DNA of 64,000 nucleotides from Durusdinium trenchii (taxonomy: Eukaryota; Sar; Dinophyceae; Suessiales; Symbiodiniaceae). Of the stretch, positions 52,821 through 62,400 are shown piece after piece. The notes below the pieces were generated by a model. The model was not told where the DNA came from. It searched no databases and saw nothing but the letters and a program-made list of their open reading frames with translations. The translations under genes were made by a program, and so were the position numbers. Position 1 is the stretch's first letter, and each line of letters starts with the position of its first letter. The stretch is from the NCBI GenBank assembly GCA_963970005.1, contig CAXAMN010004191.1, positions 230,907-294,906 on the forward strand. The letters are read 5' to 3'.

Positions 52821-54068
52821 ATGCCGCCCCCCCAAGATCGCTTTGAGGTTAACCTCGAGTTGGTTACCGTAGCTAGCACGGAATATACGATGCAAGCAAA
52901 CCTCACCCACTATGAGGATATAGCAGAGCTTGAAGATGACATCCTCTGCTTTCTGCCGACAGTGTCTGAGCTAGATGTCTTTGGCTGTGAATTAGAGTTG
53001 CTCAACCTCCAAACGCAGCGACCCCTGCCAGAGGCATTCCGCACTGAGCTCTTGCACCGACCGCAGCTCCAAATTGTTGTTCGTCCCTGCATGGTAGATG
53101 GGCATTCCATCTGGCAGTTCCAGGATGACGGCAAGGAGAGCTACCCCAAAGCTGTTCGTGTCCCGGCCAACCCGAGAGGGTAAATTGCAGACAGAGCCTT
53201 CTACGCGGCACCATCAATCCGACACGTAGAAGTGGCAACTGGCATCCAACATATAGGAATTGCGGCCTGGCAGAGTTGCCAGCAATAACAGATTGTCAAG
53301 CTTCCAACTTCGGTCGTCAGTCTGGCGGAAGGAGCTTTCATGGGGTGCTATGTGCTGCGTCAGGTCGCTGCACCAGGGTGTGTCCACTATGGGCAAAGGG
53401 TGTTTGCTGAGTGCTGTTCCCTGGGCAGCGTTGGGGTCAAGTGCGAAACAGAGGACAGCAGCGTCCTGGCACCAGGTGCGCAGCTTGGCAGATATGCCTT
53501 TGAGAGTTGCCTCACGCTTGCAACTGTCACCTTCAACACGAATCGTACGAATAAACCGCGAGCACTGCCTGAAGGCGCATTCTGTGGAGCAGGCATTGAG
53601 CATCTGTGCTTGCCGCATGACTTTCACAACATCGGGCCGAGGGCCTGTGAAAATTGCAAAAGTCTAGTGGAAGTCAACCTCATGAGCACAGAGATCACAG
53701 CCCTGCTCTCTTCCACCTTTGCCCACTGTGTAGCGTTGCAGTGCATATGGCTTCCACCTCGCCTCATACAGATCGGAAAAGAAGCCTTCCTTAATTGTGT
53801 TGTGCTGCAGAAAGTTGTCATCCCGACAGAACTTAGGGACATAGGCAACCGTGCCTTCTGCGGGTGCGAGCAGCTGCAACGGTTTACCCTCCTAGATTGG
53901 GGAGACGTTGAACAGTGGGTGCAGGCAGAGCACAATGTTTTTTTTATGTGTGACAAATTTGAAAAACCTCATTGGCTGGAACTGCTCCCCGCTGAAGGAC
54001 CAGATTCTGATGCCTTTGACGAGGAACTCAGCCACGAATATTGCCAATATCATGTCAGTCCATGGTAG
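52821..54068 (+). pseudogene. LRR gene 6, BspA-type, two in-frame TAA codons
   Basis: ATG 52821 (MPPPQDRFEVNLELV), 22 bases after a spliced-leader relic. One frame runs the whole length to TAG at 54068, broken only by TAA at 53181 (NPRG-TAA-IADRAF) and TAA at about 53287 (CQQ-TAA-QIVKLP, where LRR gene 7 reads CRQLRIVKLP). N-terminal domain FGCELELLN, then LRRs (AFESCLTLATVTF, AFLNCVVLQKVVIP, AFCGCEQLQRFT). With no frameshift in 1.25 kb, the two stops are either recent nonsense changes or read through. It is followed by LRR gene 7. Confidence 0.75.
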
Positions 54069-54176
54069 ACTTTACGGAGCTACACTGCCATGAATATTGC
54101 CATGCCAACCGCTCTAACTAGGAGCTAAACCATGTGTACCCTTAGCTTTGTGCCAGGCCATGAGAGGCTCAAGGGA

Positions 54177-54190
54177 GGTGCCTTAGCATC
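54177..54190 (+). repeat. CCTTAG mini-hairpin between LRR genes 6 and 7
   Basis: GGTG-CCTTAG-CATC, with one G-T pair. Confidence 0.5.
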
Positions 54191-54258
54191 TGTCTTAAGG
54201 ACACAGCCCCGGCCGTAGGAACAGCCCATGCGCAGACTGGACACCAGTGGCTCGCACA

Positions 54259-55542
54259 ATGATAGCAAATAGCCTGCCGCAAAAAGAGTTTGACAGTTCA
54301 TCCATGAATAGCATTCCTATCGAAAAGGAGCCAGTCATGGAATGCCCCCTGTTGCTGAGTACGCTTTCGGGTGTAACCTTTGAGGTCTCTTTCAGTGTCG
54401 CCAAGTTCGACCGATTTACAGATTTAGAAGACCAGGTTATGGATTATCTGGCCTCGGTCACTGACCTCCAAGTTTTTGGGTGCGTCATTGACTTTTTACA
54501 CACCACCACGCAAACCTACCTAGAGGACCCAATTTGGGATAAGTTGCAGCAGGGTAGAGAATACACCATGGTCTTCAGGGACTGTAGTGCTACCCTGTCA
54601 GAACAAGAACAGCTCGGTGGTTATCCTATTGATCAAGTCCCCTCAGCTGTTCATGTCCCAATGAACTCAGAAGAAACTGTCCCAGAATGGGCCTTTGCAG
54701 GTGTGCCACGCTTGCGACACGTTAGCGTCGAGTCAGGGATCAGGCTCATAGGTGCAGAAGCGTGGCAAGGTTGCCGGCAACTCCGCATTGTCAAGCTGCC
54801 GGCCACAGTGGTAGGCATTGCAGATAATGCTTTCCGGGACTGCAAGCTCCTAAATAGTGTCTTAGCTCCGGGTTGTCGCGATTTTGGTTACAAAGCCTTT
54901 TCGGAATGTTGTTCCTTGCAGCGTGTATATGCATCGGGTGGAGCTGTAAACGTGTTCAGCGGGGAAACCAATTTCGGGCAATACCTCTTCCAAGGGTGCA
55001 TCAACCTTGCAGAGGTCATCGTGAATGAGGTTCCATCCCCCCGACCTGAATCGAACGGGTTAACCCAGCAAGACAGAACCAGAGAGCCAGCTCCGGGCTG
55101 CCTCAGCTCGACAGGCATCTACACGCTTGTTCTCCCAAAGCACTTTGTAGCCATAGGAGCGCACGCTTGTGACAGTTGTCGACTGCTTAACAGTGTTGAC
55201 CTCCGTAACACCATGATTGAAGAAATTCCGGAATTCACTTTTGGCCACTGCACTAGCCTTCGGGAAGTCTTCCTACCGACAACCCTCCACACAATCCGAG
55301 TTAAAGCCTTTATGAACTGTGCCGCCCTTGTGGAGCTTGCTATTCCACCTGCTCTCAAGTATACTGGAAGTAGGGCTTTCTTGGACTGCACTGCCCTTCG
55401 GAGGCTGGCCAAAATGCCCGGAACACGCAGATGGCATGGGGTTTATGCTGAAGAAAATGCTTTTGCCATCTGTCCGGCCATGAAATGGCCACCCTGGTTG
55501 CACATGATCCCAGACATGGGCTACACCCCTGGTTTAGGATAG
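54259..55542 (+). CDS. LRR gene 7, BspA-type leucine-rich repeat protein, intact
   Basis: First ATG in the frame at 54259 (MIANSLPQKEF); GTG 54247 is in frame upstream. 427 codons to TAG. Residues 30-140 are the family N-terminal domain (LLLSTLSGVTFEVSF, FGCVIDFLH, LEDPIWDKL, YTMVFRDC). Then about ten BspA-type LRRs (AWQGCRQLRIVKLPATV, AFRDCKLLNSVLAPGC, AFMNCAALVELAIPPAL), ending in WPPWLHMIPDMGY. No signal peptide or membrane segment. Closest relative in the window is fragment LRR gene 5. Unlike gene 6 it has no clear leader relic. On the same strand 1.2 kb downstream is tail E2b. Confidence 0.8.
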   Translation: MIANSLPQKEFDSSSMNSIPIEKEPVMECPLLLSTLSGVTFEVSFSVAKFDRFTDLEDQVMDYLASVTDLQVFGCVIDFLHTTTQTYLEDPIWDKLQQGREYTMVFRDCSATLSEQEQLGGYPIDQVPSAVHVPMNSEETVPEWAFAGVPRLRHVSVESGIRLIGAEAWQGCRQLRIVKLPATVVGIADNAFRDCKLLNSVLAPGCRDFGYKAFSECCSLQRVYASGGAVNVFSGETNFGQYLFQGCINLAEVIVNEVPSPRPESNGLTQQDRTREPAPGCLSSTGIYTLVLPKHFVAIGAHACDSCRLLNSVDLRNTMIEEIPEFTFGHCTSLREVFLPTTLHTIRVKAFMNCAALVELAIPPALKYTGSRAFLDCTALRRLAKMPGTRRWHGVYAEENAFAICPAMKWPPWLHMIPDMGYTPGLG

Positions 55543-56102
55543 AGGATCATCCCTCCATCCACAGCTGCCGTGGCCCTGCTATCAATTTTGTTAGAGTCTG
55601 GGTGCGAGCCTTATCTCGGGTCCGGAGTAGGCCAGCAATTGTGAAACAGTACTCCCCAACACGAGTAACTAACCATAGTTGCCCTCCGTTATGCATGGAG
55701 CAAGTGCCCAGAGGCTGTCGGATAGAGAAGGGTCTCGGCGTGGCGGTGATGTTGACAACTGCAACTCGTCCACCTGCCAAGCACAGTAGTCGGTCACTGG
55801 TGTAGGTGTCAAATGCTACGGGTTGTGGTCGCCCCAAAATGCAAGCTATTCGGCACCATAGCTTTCGATGACCTATAACGCAATCGACCTTTGGCGAGAG
55901 AACTATCTAGACTCAGCCTCAACGAAGCTATGCTTCAAAGGCAGGAGAGAAGCAAGTGCGACCTGAGCAGTGAGTTGAGCCAAGTGCCAGTTTTCGAGCA
56001 ACAGAAAAGGATGATTTCCAGGCATATACGGCAAGCAAACTGCACAGATACCAAACCATGACCTCTTCTCGCCATCCGCTGCGAAGTGAGCCGATAGGAG
56101 CG

Positions 56103-56116
56103 AGAACCTTAGTTCT
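56103..56116 (+). repeat. CCTTAG mini-hairpin, 3' flank of LRR gene 7, first
   Basis: AGAA-CCTTAG-TTCT, perfect. Confidence 0.7.
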
Positions 56117-56165
56117 GCGTTCCTACACGGCGGGTGGTAGATAGTGGCAATGAAGGATGCCCAGG

Positions 56166-56181
56166 GGGAACCTTAGTTCCC
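56166..56181 (+). repeat. CCTTAG mini-hairpin, 3' flank of LRR gene 7, second
   Basis: GGGAA-CCTTAG-TTCCC, perfect, 50 bases after the first. Confidence 0.75.
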
Positions 56182-56730
56182 GCTGTTGATGTCCGACATT
56201 TCCAATTTTGTACAAAGAGGTACAGATATCATGCTAGGAGAGCTCAATGTTTCACAGGTTTCACACGGGCCTTGCACGCACCTCTCACCTTTTGCCATCA
56301 AACAGCGCCGCACAGACACAAGTGACATCCCCTTTTTGGCACCGTGGAGTGCCGAAGGGTGTTGGGTCTGCCTCCCCTCGGGGAGGTGGTGCCCGATTCA
56401 CCCTTAGTTGCAGGGACTCTCGCTAGGAATTGCCGCCGTAATTGAATGATGTCTGGCAGCATGTGACTGGCCTTGTATGCGCCACTGGTTGAACGGGTTG
56501 TGCTACAAGTATGGTCTTTTCCATGGATTGCTGCTCAGATCTTCGCACTTTCGGTTGGCCTGATTACAACCACTGCTGGAGCATTGCGAGACACCTGACC
56601 TGCAAAGTGACCTTGTTTTGCCACACTGTGGTGTGGCCGCTGGTCACCAACACTTGGTAAGGAAAGTCCGTTTGAAGCCTTCTAGGCGGCTTTCCATGAA
56701 CACAGCTTGCGCTGCAGTCCTCTTCTTTTG

Positions 56731-56952
56731 CGAATTCAGGCCCACTAGTTGTCACTAGTCTCAGTTTCACACGTTTCACCTAGTGTTTAGGGAAGACTAC
56801 AAGATGGTGGAGTCGGCCTGCGGGCTTGGGTGTTTGGTTTTGGGTTGGTTTTTGGGGTCTTCGTTCCTTTCTCCACCATCTGCCTTTCTTCCCTTCCTTC
56901 AACGATGACCTGAGCACCATGCCCACACGGCGTCCGCACTCGTGGAAAAAAA
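56731..56952 (+). mobile_element. Tail element E2b (plus orientation)
   Basis: In element sense: GAATTCAGGCCC, then a hairpin with outer arms AGGGAAGA/TCTTCCCT and inner arms AGATGGTGGAG/CTCCACCATCT (about 56789-56814 and 56870-56897) around a G/T-rich loop, then AACGATGACCTGAGC, GGCGTCCGCACTCGTGG and A7 (56946-56952). It is the mirror of E2c, which starts 72 bases further on. It lies about 1.2 kb downstream of LRR gene 7 in the same orientation. Confidence 0.75.
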
Positions 56953-57020
56953 GTGTGACTGGAAGCCGACAGATAACGGGCTTGACATGTTGCAACGATC
57001 CCTGCACGTCACGTATGTAG
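56953..57020 (+). pseudogene. Family A fragment (A5), 68 bp
   Basis: GTGTGACTGGAAGCCGACAG, then GCTTGACATGTTGCAACGAT, then CACGTATGTA: a close match to A4 at about 46853-46920 (codons for CDWKPTENELDMLQRSLHITYV). It lies exactly between the poly(A) of E2b and the poly(T) of E2c. Confidence 0.85.
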
Positions 57021-57024
57021 AAGA

Positions 57025-57190
57025 TTTTTTTTCCACGAGTACGGACGCCGTGCGGGCATGGTGCCAGGTCATCGTTGAAGGAAGGGAAGAACAGTCAGAT
57101 GGTGGAGAAAAGAACAAGGGCACCCAAACCAACCAAACCAAACAAACCACAGCCCACAGGCCGAGTCTCCACCATCTTGCTAATCAGCAA
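57025..57190 (-). mobile_element. Tail element E2c (minus orientation), probably truncated
   Basis: T8, CCACGAGTACGGACGCC, hairpin inner arms AGATGGTGGAGA/TCTCCACCATCT around an A/C-rich loop (about 57097-57176). The outer left arm AGGGAAGA is present, but its partner on the right is not, and no GAATTC follows, so the 5' side was lost, perhaps where the next retroelement begins. Confidence 0.7.
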
Positions 57191-57216
57191 ATACAAAAGC
57201 TTTGAATTTGCGCAAA

Positions 57217-59450
57217 ATGGAGGCTCTCGCGCACCTTTACCAAAGCTACATATTTTGTTGCACTCAATGCCAATCGTAATGTAAATAGCTTTGAAGTCTT
57301 CTCGCCAAGTCTGGAATATACAGAAACATGGCTGTGTTCCAGCAAGTCCCTCACGCCTCAGATCCAAGCTGCAATTACTGCCGTGCCTGGGGTCTTTCGG
57401 TTTCGTGTTTACACGCATGACCCCTCTCCATACAGAGCTTGGTGCGACGGACCGATGCTGTGTCACCTTTGGCATTGCTGAATCAGAAGTTCAAACAGTG
57501 ACTGATTCCCTGGTGTCGATCTATGCTTGTCTCAGTCAAGAAGTTGCCTCCTCCGCTCAGCAAGACCTCCAAAGAGTGATTCCACTCTTTTGGAATGTAC
57601 GACCTAGTGATGCCCCTGCTTTCTATTGCTTTCACACTGTCACCTTTTTAGATATCAGATCTTGCACGCAAGAAGAAAGATGGCAACTCCAGAGCATTTT
57701 GATTGACATGAATATTCCATACTATATCCAAAAAAGACTGCTTTTGGTCATCTATGCTGAAGGAACTGAACTTGAAAACTTTAGGCTCAGAACCTTCCAA
57801 GAACAGATTAAGATTCCTTTTGGCAAAGAAGAAGGTAGCCTGCAATGTTCTTTCACTGCGGGAACCGATGAAAACCTTTGGACAGTTGATTTTGGTACGA
57901 CAGGAAGTGACACTCATGAAGCCTTTCAGATTGAGGATGATGGATCTCTTATGATGAAGGATGGGATCGTCGATGTCGATTTTAGTAAGAAGCTACAAAA
58001 AGTCCTGGGAGCTATACAGATCCGACCTGCTGTAGTGCATGTCCAAGACAAAGGCCAGCAGAAAGTTGTTGCCTTTTATGCATCACCTACATTGTTCCCA
58101 CGAATACCTAGCACTTTCATTGACCACAAGGCTAATAAAAGAATTGTCCACTACAAGCAACCTGATGTCCATACCACTGAAAGGACCTCCAACATTTATG
58201 TTAAAGAAACCAAAACTGATCACCACGTTGGTGCACACAATAAAGGACTGTGTCAAGGTGCTCGACTTAGTGGATTCTTCCCTCTGCCAGGTAACAGCAT
58301 GTCACGTAGAAGGTTTGGACAGTTACAAGTTTTTAGCTTTGAAATTGGCAAGAGAGATGTAGCTGTTGATCTCCTTGATGAGATTGTTCCCATTTGCTTT
58401 GTTGAAGCTGAACTCTCTATCAAAGAGGCCTCTTACCTTCTTGATATTCTAATGAAACAAAGGCATCTCCTTGACCATCATACTATTTTCCTCGAATGCA
58501 CTGCCACAAAGCCACCAATCCAGCTGCATAAAGAAGATGTCATCACTACCTTGCCGGAGCATGAAAGTATTATTCACTGCCAAATCGAACCTGGTCAGAA
58601 GCTACAAATACTTCAACCACGTTTTGAAAGAGGCAAGGTCTCACGGTGCCTTAGTAATGCACTTGAGCTCAGTGTCTATGACCGCGCGAACCTTATTCTC
58701 TTCTTACCGGGTCAAATGGACATTCATGATGTCTTTGGGAAAGCACCTGTTGGCCGTGTCCTGTCAATTTGGTACAACAATCACTTGTCGCACAAAAAAC
58801 ATGATACGAAGCCTGCTGCAACAAAGCAGTCGGCAAATTTTACTGGCAACAGCTCCCAATGTAGCATAAATGCTCAAATAGATACCACTTTCACTGGTGA
58901 ATGTCGTGACAACAAACAATCGCCTGCACGTTCGATACCATCTTCATCTGATCACAATCAAGATGCAGTCAGTCCTTTACAGACTGAAATTGATGCAACA
59001 GGGTCTATATCCAATGAAGAAGGATTGACTCCAGAACAGAATTCTGACTCTTTGTTCAAAGATGGTGATGAACATCAAGCCGCAAATCGAGGAAGTCAGG
59101 TTAGTCCAGCATCTCCCTTGCGTCAAAAGTCTGGAACACCTGCATGTCAACTGGCAACCGAAGTATACGTTCCCAATATCCAATGTGACCCCTCTTCAGC
59201 AAACCAATCAATGCAGGTTGATGAAGGCTCTGCATTGCGCTTTCCTCACAGTGAGGTAAAGCAAGATTGCGCCGAATATCCAAAAGGAGTGCAACAATCC
59301 CAATCATACTCTACCGAGAGTCGCCAACCTAAAGAGCTCCCTGAAGAAAAGATTATTGTTCCCTTTTCCTTCAAAGACAGTACATCGAACAATGAAGCCT
59401 CACAGCTTTCGACAGACTCTTTCTGTGAACAGGTATACCAAGATTTATAA
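57217..59450 (+). CDS. Retroelement ORF1, about 720-740 aa, unknown function
   Basis: The main frame is open from 57285 to TAA 59448-59450; its first ATG is 57417. Two better-looking N-terminal stretches lie in other frames: MEALAHLYQSYI from ATG 57217, then FVALNANRNVNSFEVFSPSLEY...VYTHDPSPYRAW (about 57252-57460), each one base (+1) off the next. The ORF probably starts at 57217, with two 1-base changes since. The body has no domain I know (FLDIRSCTQEERWQLQSILI, RHLLDHHTIFLEC, ANLILFLPGQMDIHDVF), and the last 170 residues are low-complexity Ser/Gln-rich. Position suggests an RNA-binding or capsid-like ORF1, but no zinc knuckle or RRM is visible. Confidence 0.6.
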
Positions 59451-62400
59451 CAACAATTAGAAGACGATCCAAAGAAAGAAACAGGCCATAGTGCTCTCTT
59501 GACTGAGTCAAAACACGCTGTTGAGGTGATTACAGACAGAAAGCCATCCACAAAAAAAAGCGCAAGTGACATGCGCCAACAGCCAGTCAAGAAACCTGCT
59601 ACAAAACCTACCCCCAAACGAGGTGATGGCCTTAGTCATCGTCTTGTAAAACGGGGAATCAATGCACAACATGCCTCCGATTGTGATGCTAACCGCAACT
59701 CAATGAATGGAATTCTCCAAAACAAACGTCGGCAATCCTATACACAACAGATACAGCAGATGATCAGCCAGGATGTCTCCTTGCAAAACATGGACTTTCA
59801 AGATGAAGATATTCAACGAGCAGTCTCCTTGTATGAGAATCTCAATGCCACTGCTTGTTACTATACGGCTGCACTGCGTATTGTATCCAAGGCAAATTGG
59901 AACAAACAAGTAAACTTTGAAAATCACATTGGTCACAGAGCAATGGTTGCAGTAGCCAAAGGATGGACTTGTGCATCCTATCTACCGAATGATGATTTTG
60001 ATCACTACCACTTAGCATTGGCCATGTCGACTTTACCCAAAGATACTTATATGGACCTGCTGAGAACATATGAGTCCATTGTTGCGATCATTCCGCCTCC
60101 CTTTCATGATTTGCTCGGATCTAGGGTCTCGTTTACCTGTCTGAGTTGTCATAGAATTGCTGAGCGCAATGTTGCTACATTCATTGTCACTGGTTTACCG
60201 ACGGGACTTCTACTACACATTGCCTTCTTTGAAGCTGCCTTTCCATGGTCAGAACATCTTTTGCCCATTGGATGTGATAATGGGAAAAATGCCGGTCAAG
60301 AATGTCAAGAATGTGCCAGTAACTTTAATTGGGCCACCATCTCTTGTTCGCCCTGCCGGCTGGTGTGGCTGCACTTTCAACGAGAGAGGCAGCCACTTGC
60401 AACTGACTACGAGAAGCTCCTTGACAAAGATACCTTCCAATCAAGTGGGCAGATTTGGCAATGTATTGCATTAGTCATTCATCAGGGTCCAGACCCACTA
60501 AATGGGAAACAGCAACCCTGTGAGCACTTTTACGTGCTAGAGCATGAAAATGCCAATTCCACTACGCTGAAGTATGATAATGCTACTGGACTGAGTCAGC
60601 TAAGTGTCTCACAAATCAAAGCAGGTGATCGAATTTGCGGTATCCTGTATCGACATGCGACAATTTCGAGCACATGGTCCCACACGCGGCCTCCGAAGCG
60701 AATGCTGAATATAGGGCGTGGCAAAGACTCCAAACGTGCCAAGAACAAATTTGGGCAGCGAGAAGTGAGTGCACCCAAAAGAAAACAGGCTATCAAAAGG
60801 ACCATTGATGCTGGAAATCGAACAGATACTATTGGCCCTGTTCCTATTAGTATGAACGAACTCCAAGCTACCTATATTCCGGAGAAGCTATGCCCACCGC
60901 CACCCGGTGATGCAACTATTCCTCCGGAGCAACTTAAAGCAGTTGAAACATCCTTGTCGCAGTCTTCACAAGCGGATCACCCTGCATCGCCTGCCTCTCC
61001 AATTGATCAACCCATGCAGAGTTGTGAATCCAATCCACCATACGCTGTTCTGAGTATGTTTGATGGTTGCGGGTCGTCATTAGACATCCTGATTGAGAAG
61101 TTTGGCTATCGCCCCAAAGTCTGTGTGCTGTGTGAAAGGGATGAAACGCTCAGATATCTGGTTGCAGAAAAGCATGGAATCTCTGTCAATGTGCAGTGGA
61201 TACATAGCCTCAAAGGAGTTATCTTCCTCTATGCGAATGATGTTGACATTCTCTTTGATGATGGAGCAAGAATCTTAAGAGAGTTTGTCACTTTGAGTGA
61301 CAGTTGTCATGTTTTTGTTATTGGAGGCAGTCCCTGCACTGACCTCACCTATGCGGGTCAGGAACATGGACGCTTAGGCATCTGTGGCCCCGATAGCGTC
61401 TTTTTCTTTACGATGCATCTCGCACTATACCTACTTGGCACAGTCCTCCCTAAGACACACATTCGTTTTCTCATTGAAAATGCAGGTTCTATGCATTATG
61501 ATCACTTTACCTTCATTAGAGCCTGCCTTGGCCTAGCACACATTACACGGGACAAGATGACGTGGTGTACTTCTAAAATATCACCAGCTAAAAGACTCCG
61601 TCTCTTTTTCCAAAACAATATTCTACACGACACGGTTGACTCTCAAGTCTTGTGCCAAGAAGACTTACAATGGCCGGCTGACTGGAAACCACTGTCCATC
61701 CATGACGGGAAGTTCCGTGATGTTTTTATCAAACCTTTCATGCGACCCCTTGAAGTCCTCAGTGACACTGCACTTCGTTACAGCTGGACCAGTTACCATC
61801 CTGCAGCGTTACTGTGGAGAACATCGTACTGGCACACACATGAACGGTTTGCTGTAATAGCAAACATGTTCACTGATAGTTCGGTTCCTGCCTTCCAATG
61901 GAGCGATTTTATCCCTGCGATTTATTATCCGGCATGGAGGCGCTTCTTGAGTTGTTTCTACAACAAAACCTCATCTAATCCAGAGAAAGATGCTGTGCTT
62001 CGTGATGTCCTCCCCTTATTTCACAACAGCAGTATAAGAGTTCCCTTCCGTTTCTTAACCGATACCGAGGTTTTGCAAGTCTCAGGGCTTAGTCGCAACT
62101 TTGCCACTATTTCGCGTCTTAAACATGTCCTGCATTCGCACACAATTCGCTCATTCGTTGGCAACTCCTTCCATCCTAAGCTTATCAGCCTTGCTATTGG
62201 CACGCCTGATCATGTTCGAGCATGGATCCAAGGCAAAACTGAATGTTTCTTTGGGGTGGCTTCCCCGGATGACGTTAGACAAGGTTATATCTCCTTTCGA
62301 CAAACCATTGAAAACAACCTCAAGATGTCGGGCAGAAACACCCAAATTACAATTGTGCCAGAACCTTACCGACACATCAACTATCGAAACTTAGTTATGT

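Larger units (their letters stand above)
55543..56730 (+). other. 3' flank between LRR gene 7 and tail E2b
   Basis: No gene recognised. The first 100 bases resemble the region behind LRR gene 5 (GGG(T/C)GCGAGCCTTA). It contains two perfect CCTTAG mini-hairpins. Confidence 0.5.

Noticed and set aside
19399-59450. Reassignment of TAA to glutamine
   Set aside because: Long intact ORFs rich in CAA/CAG would then contain many TAAs; only isolated ones occur, and two replace Leu/Ile/Val or Tyr rather than Gln.
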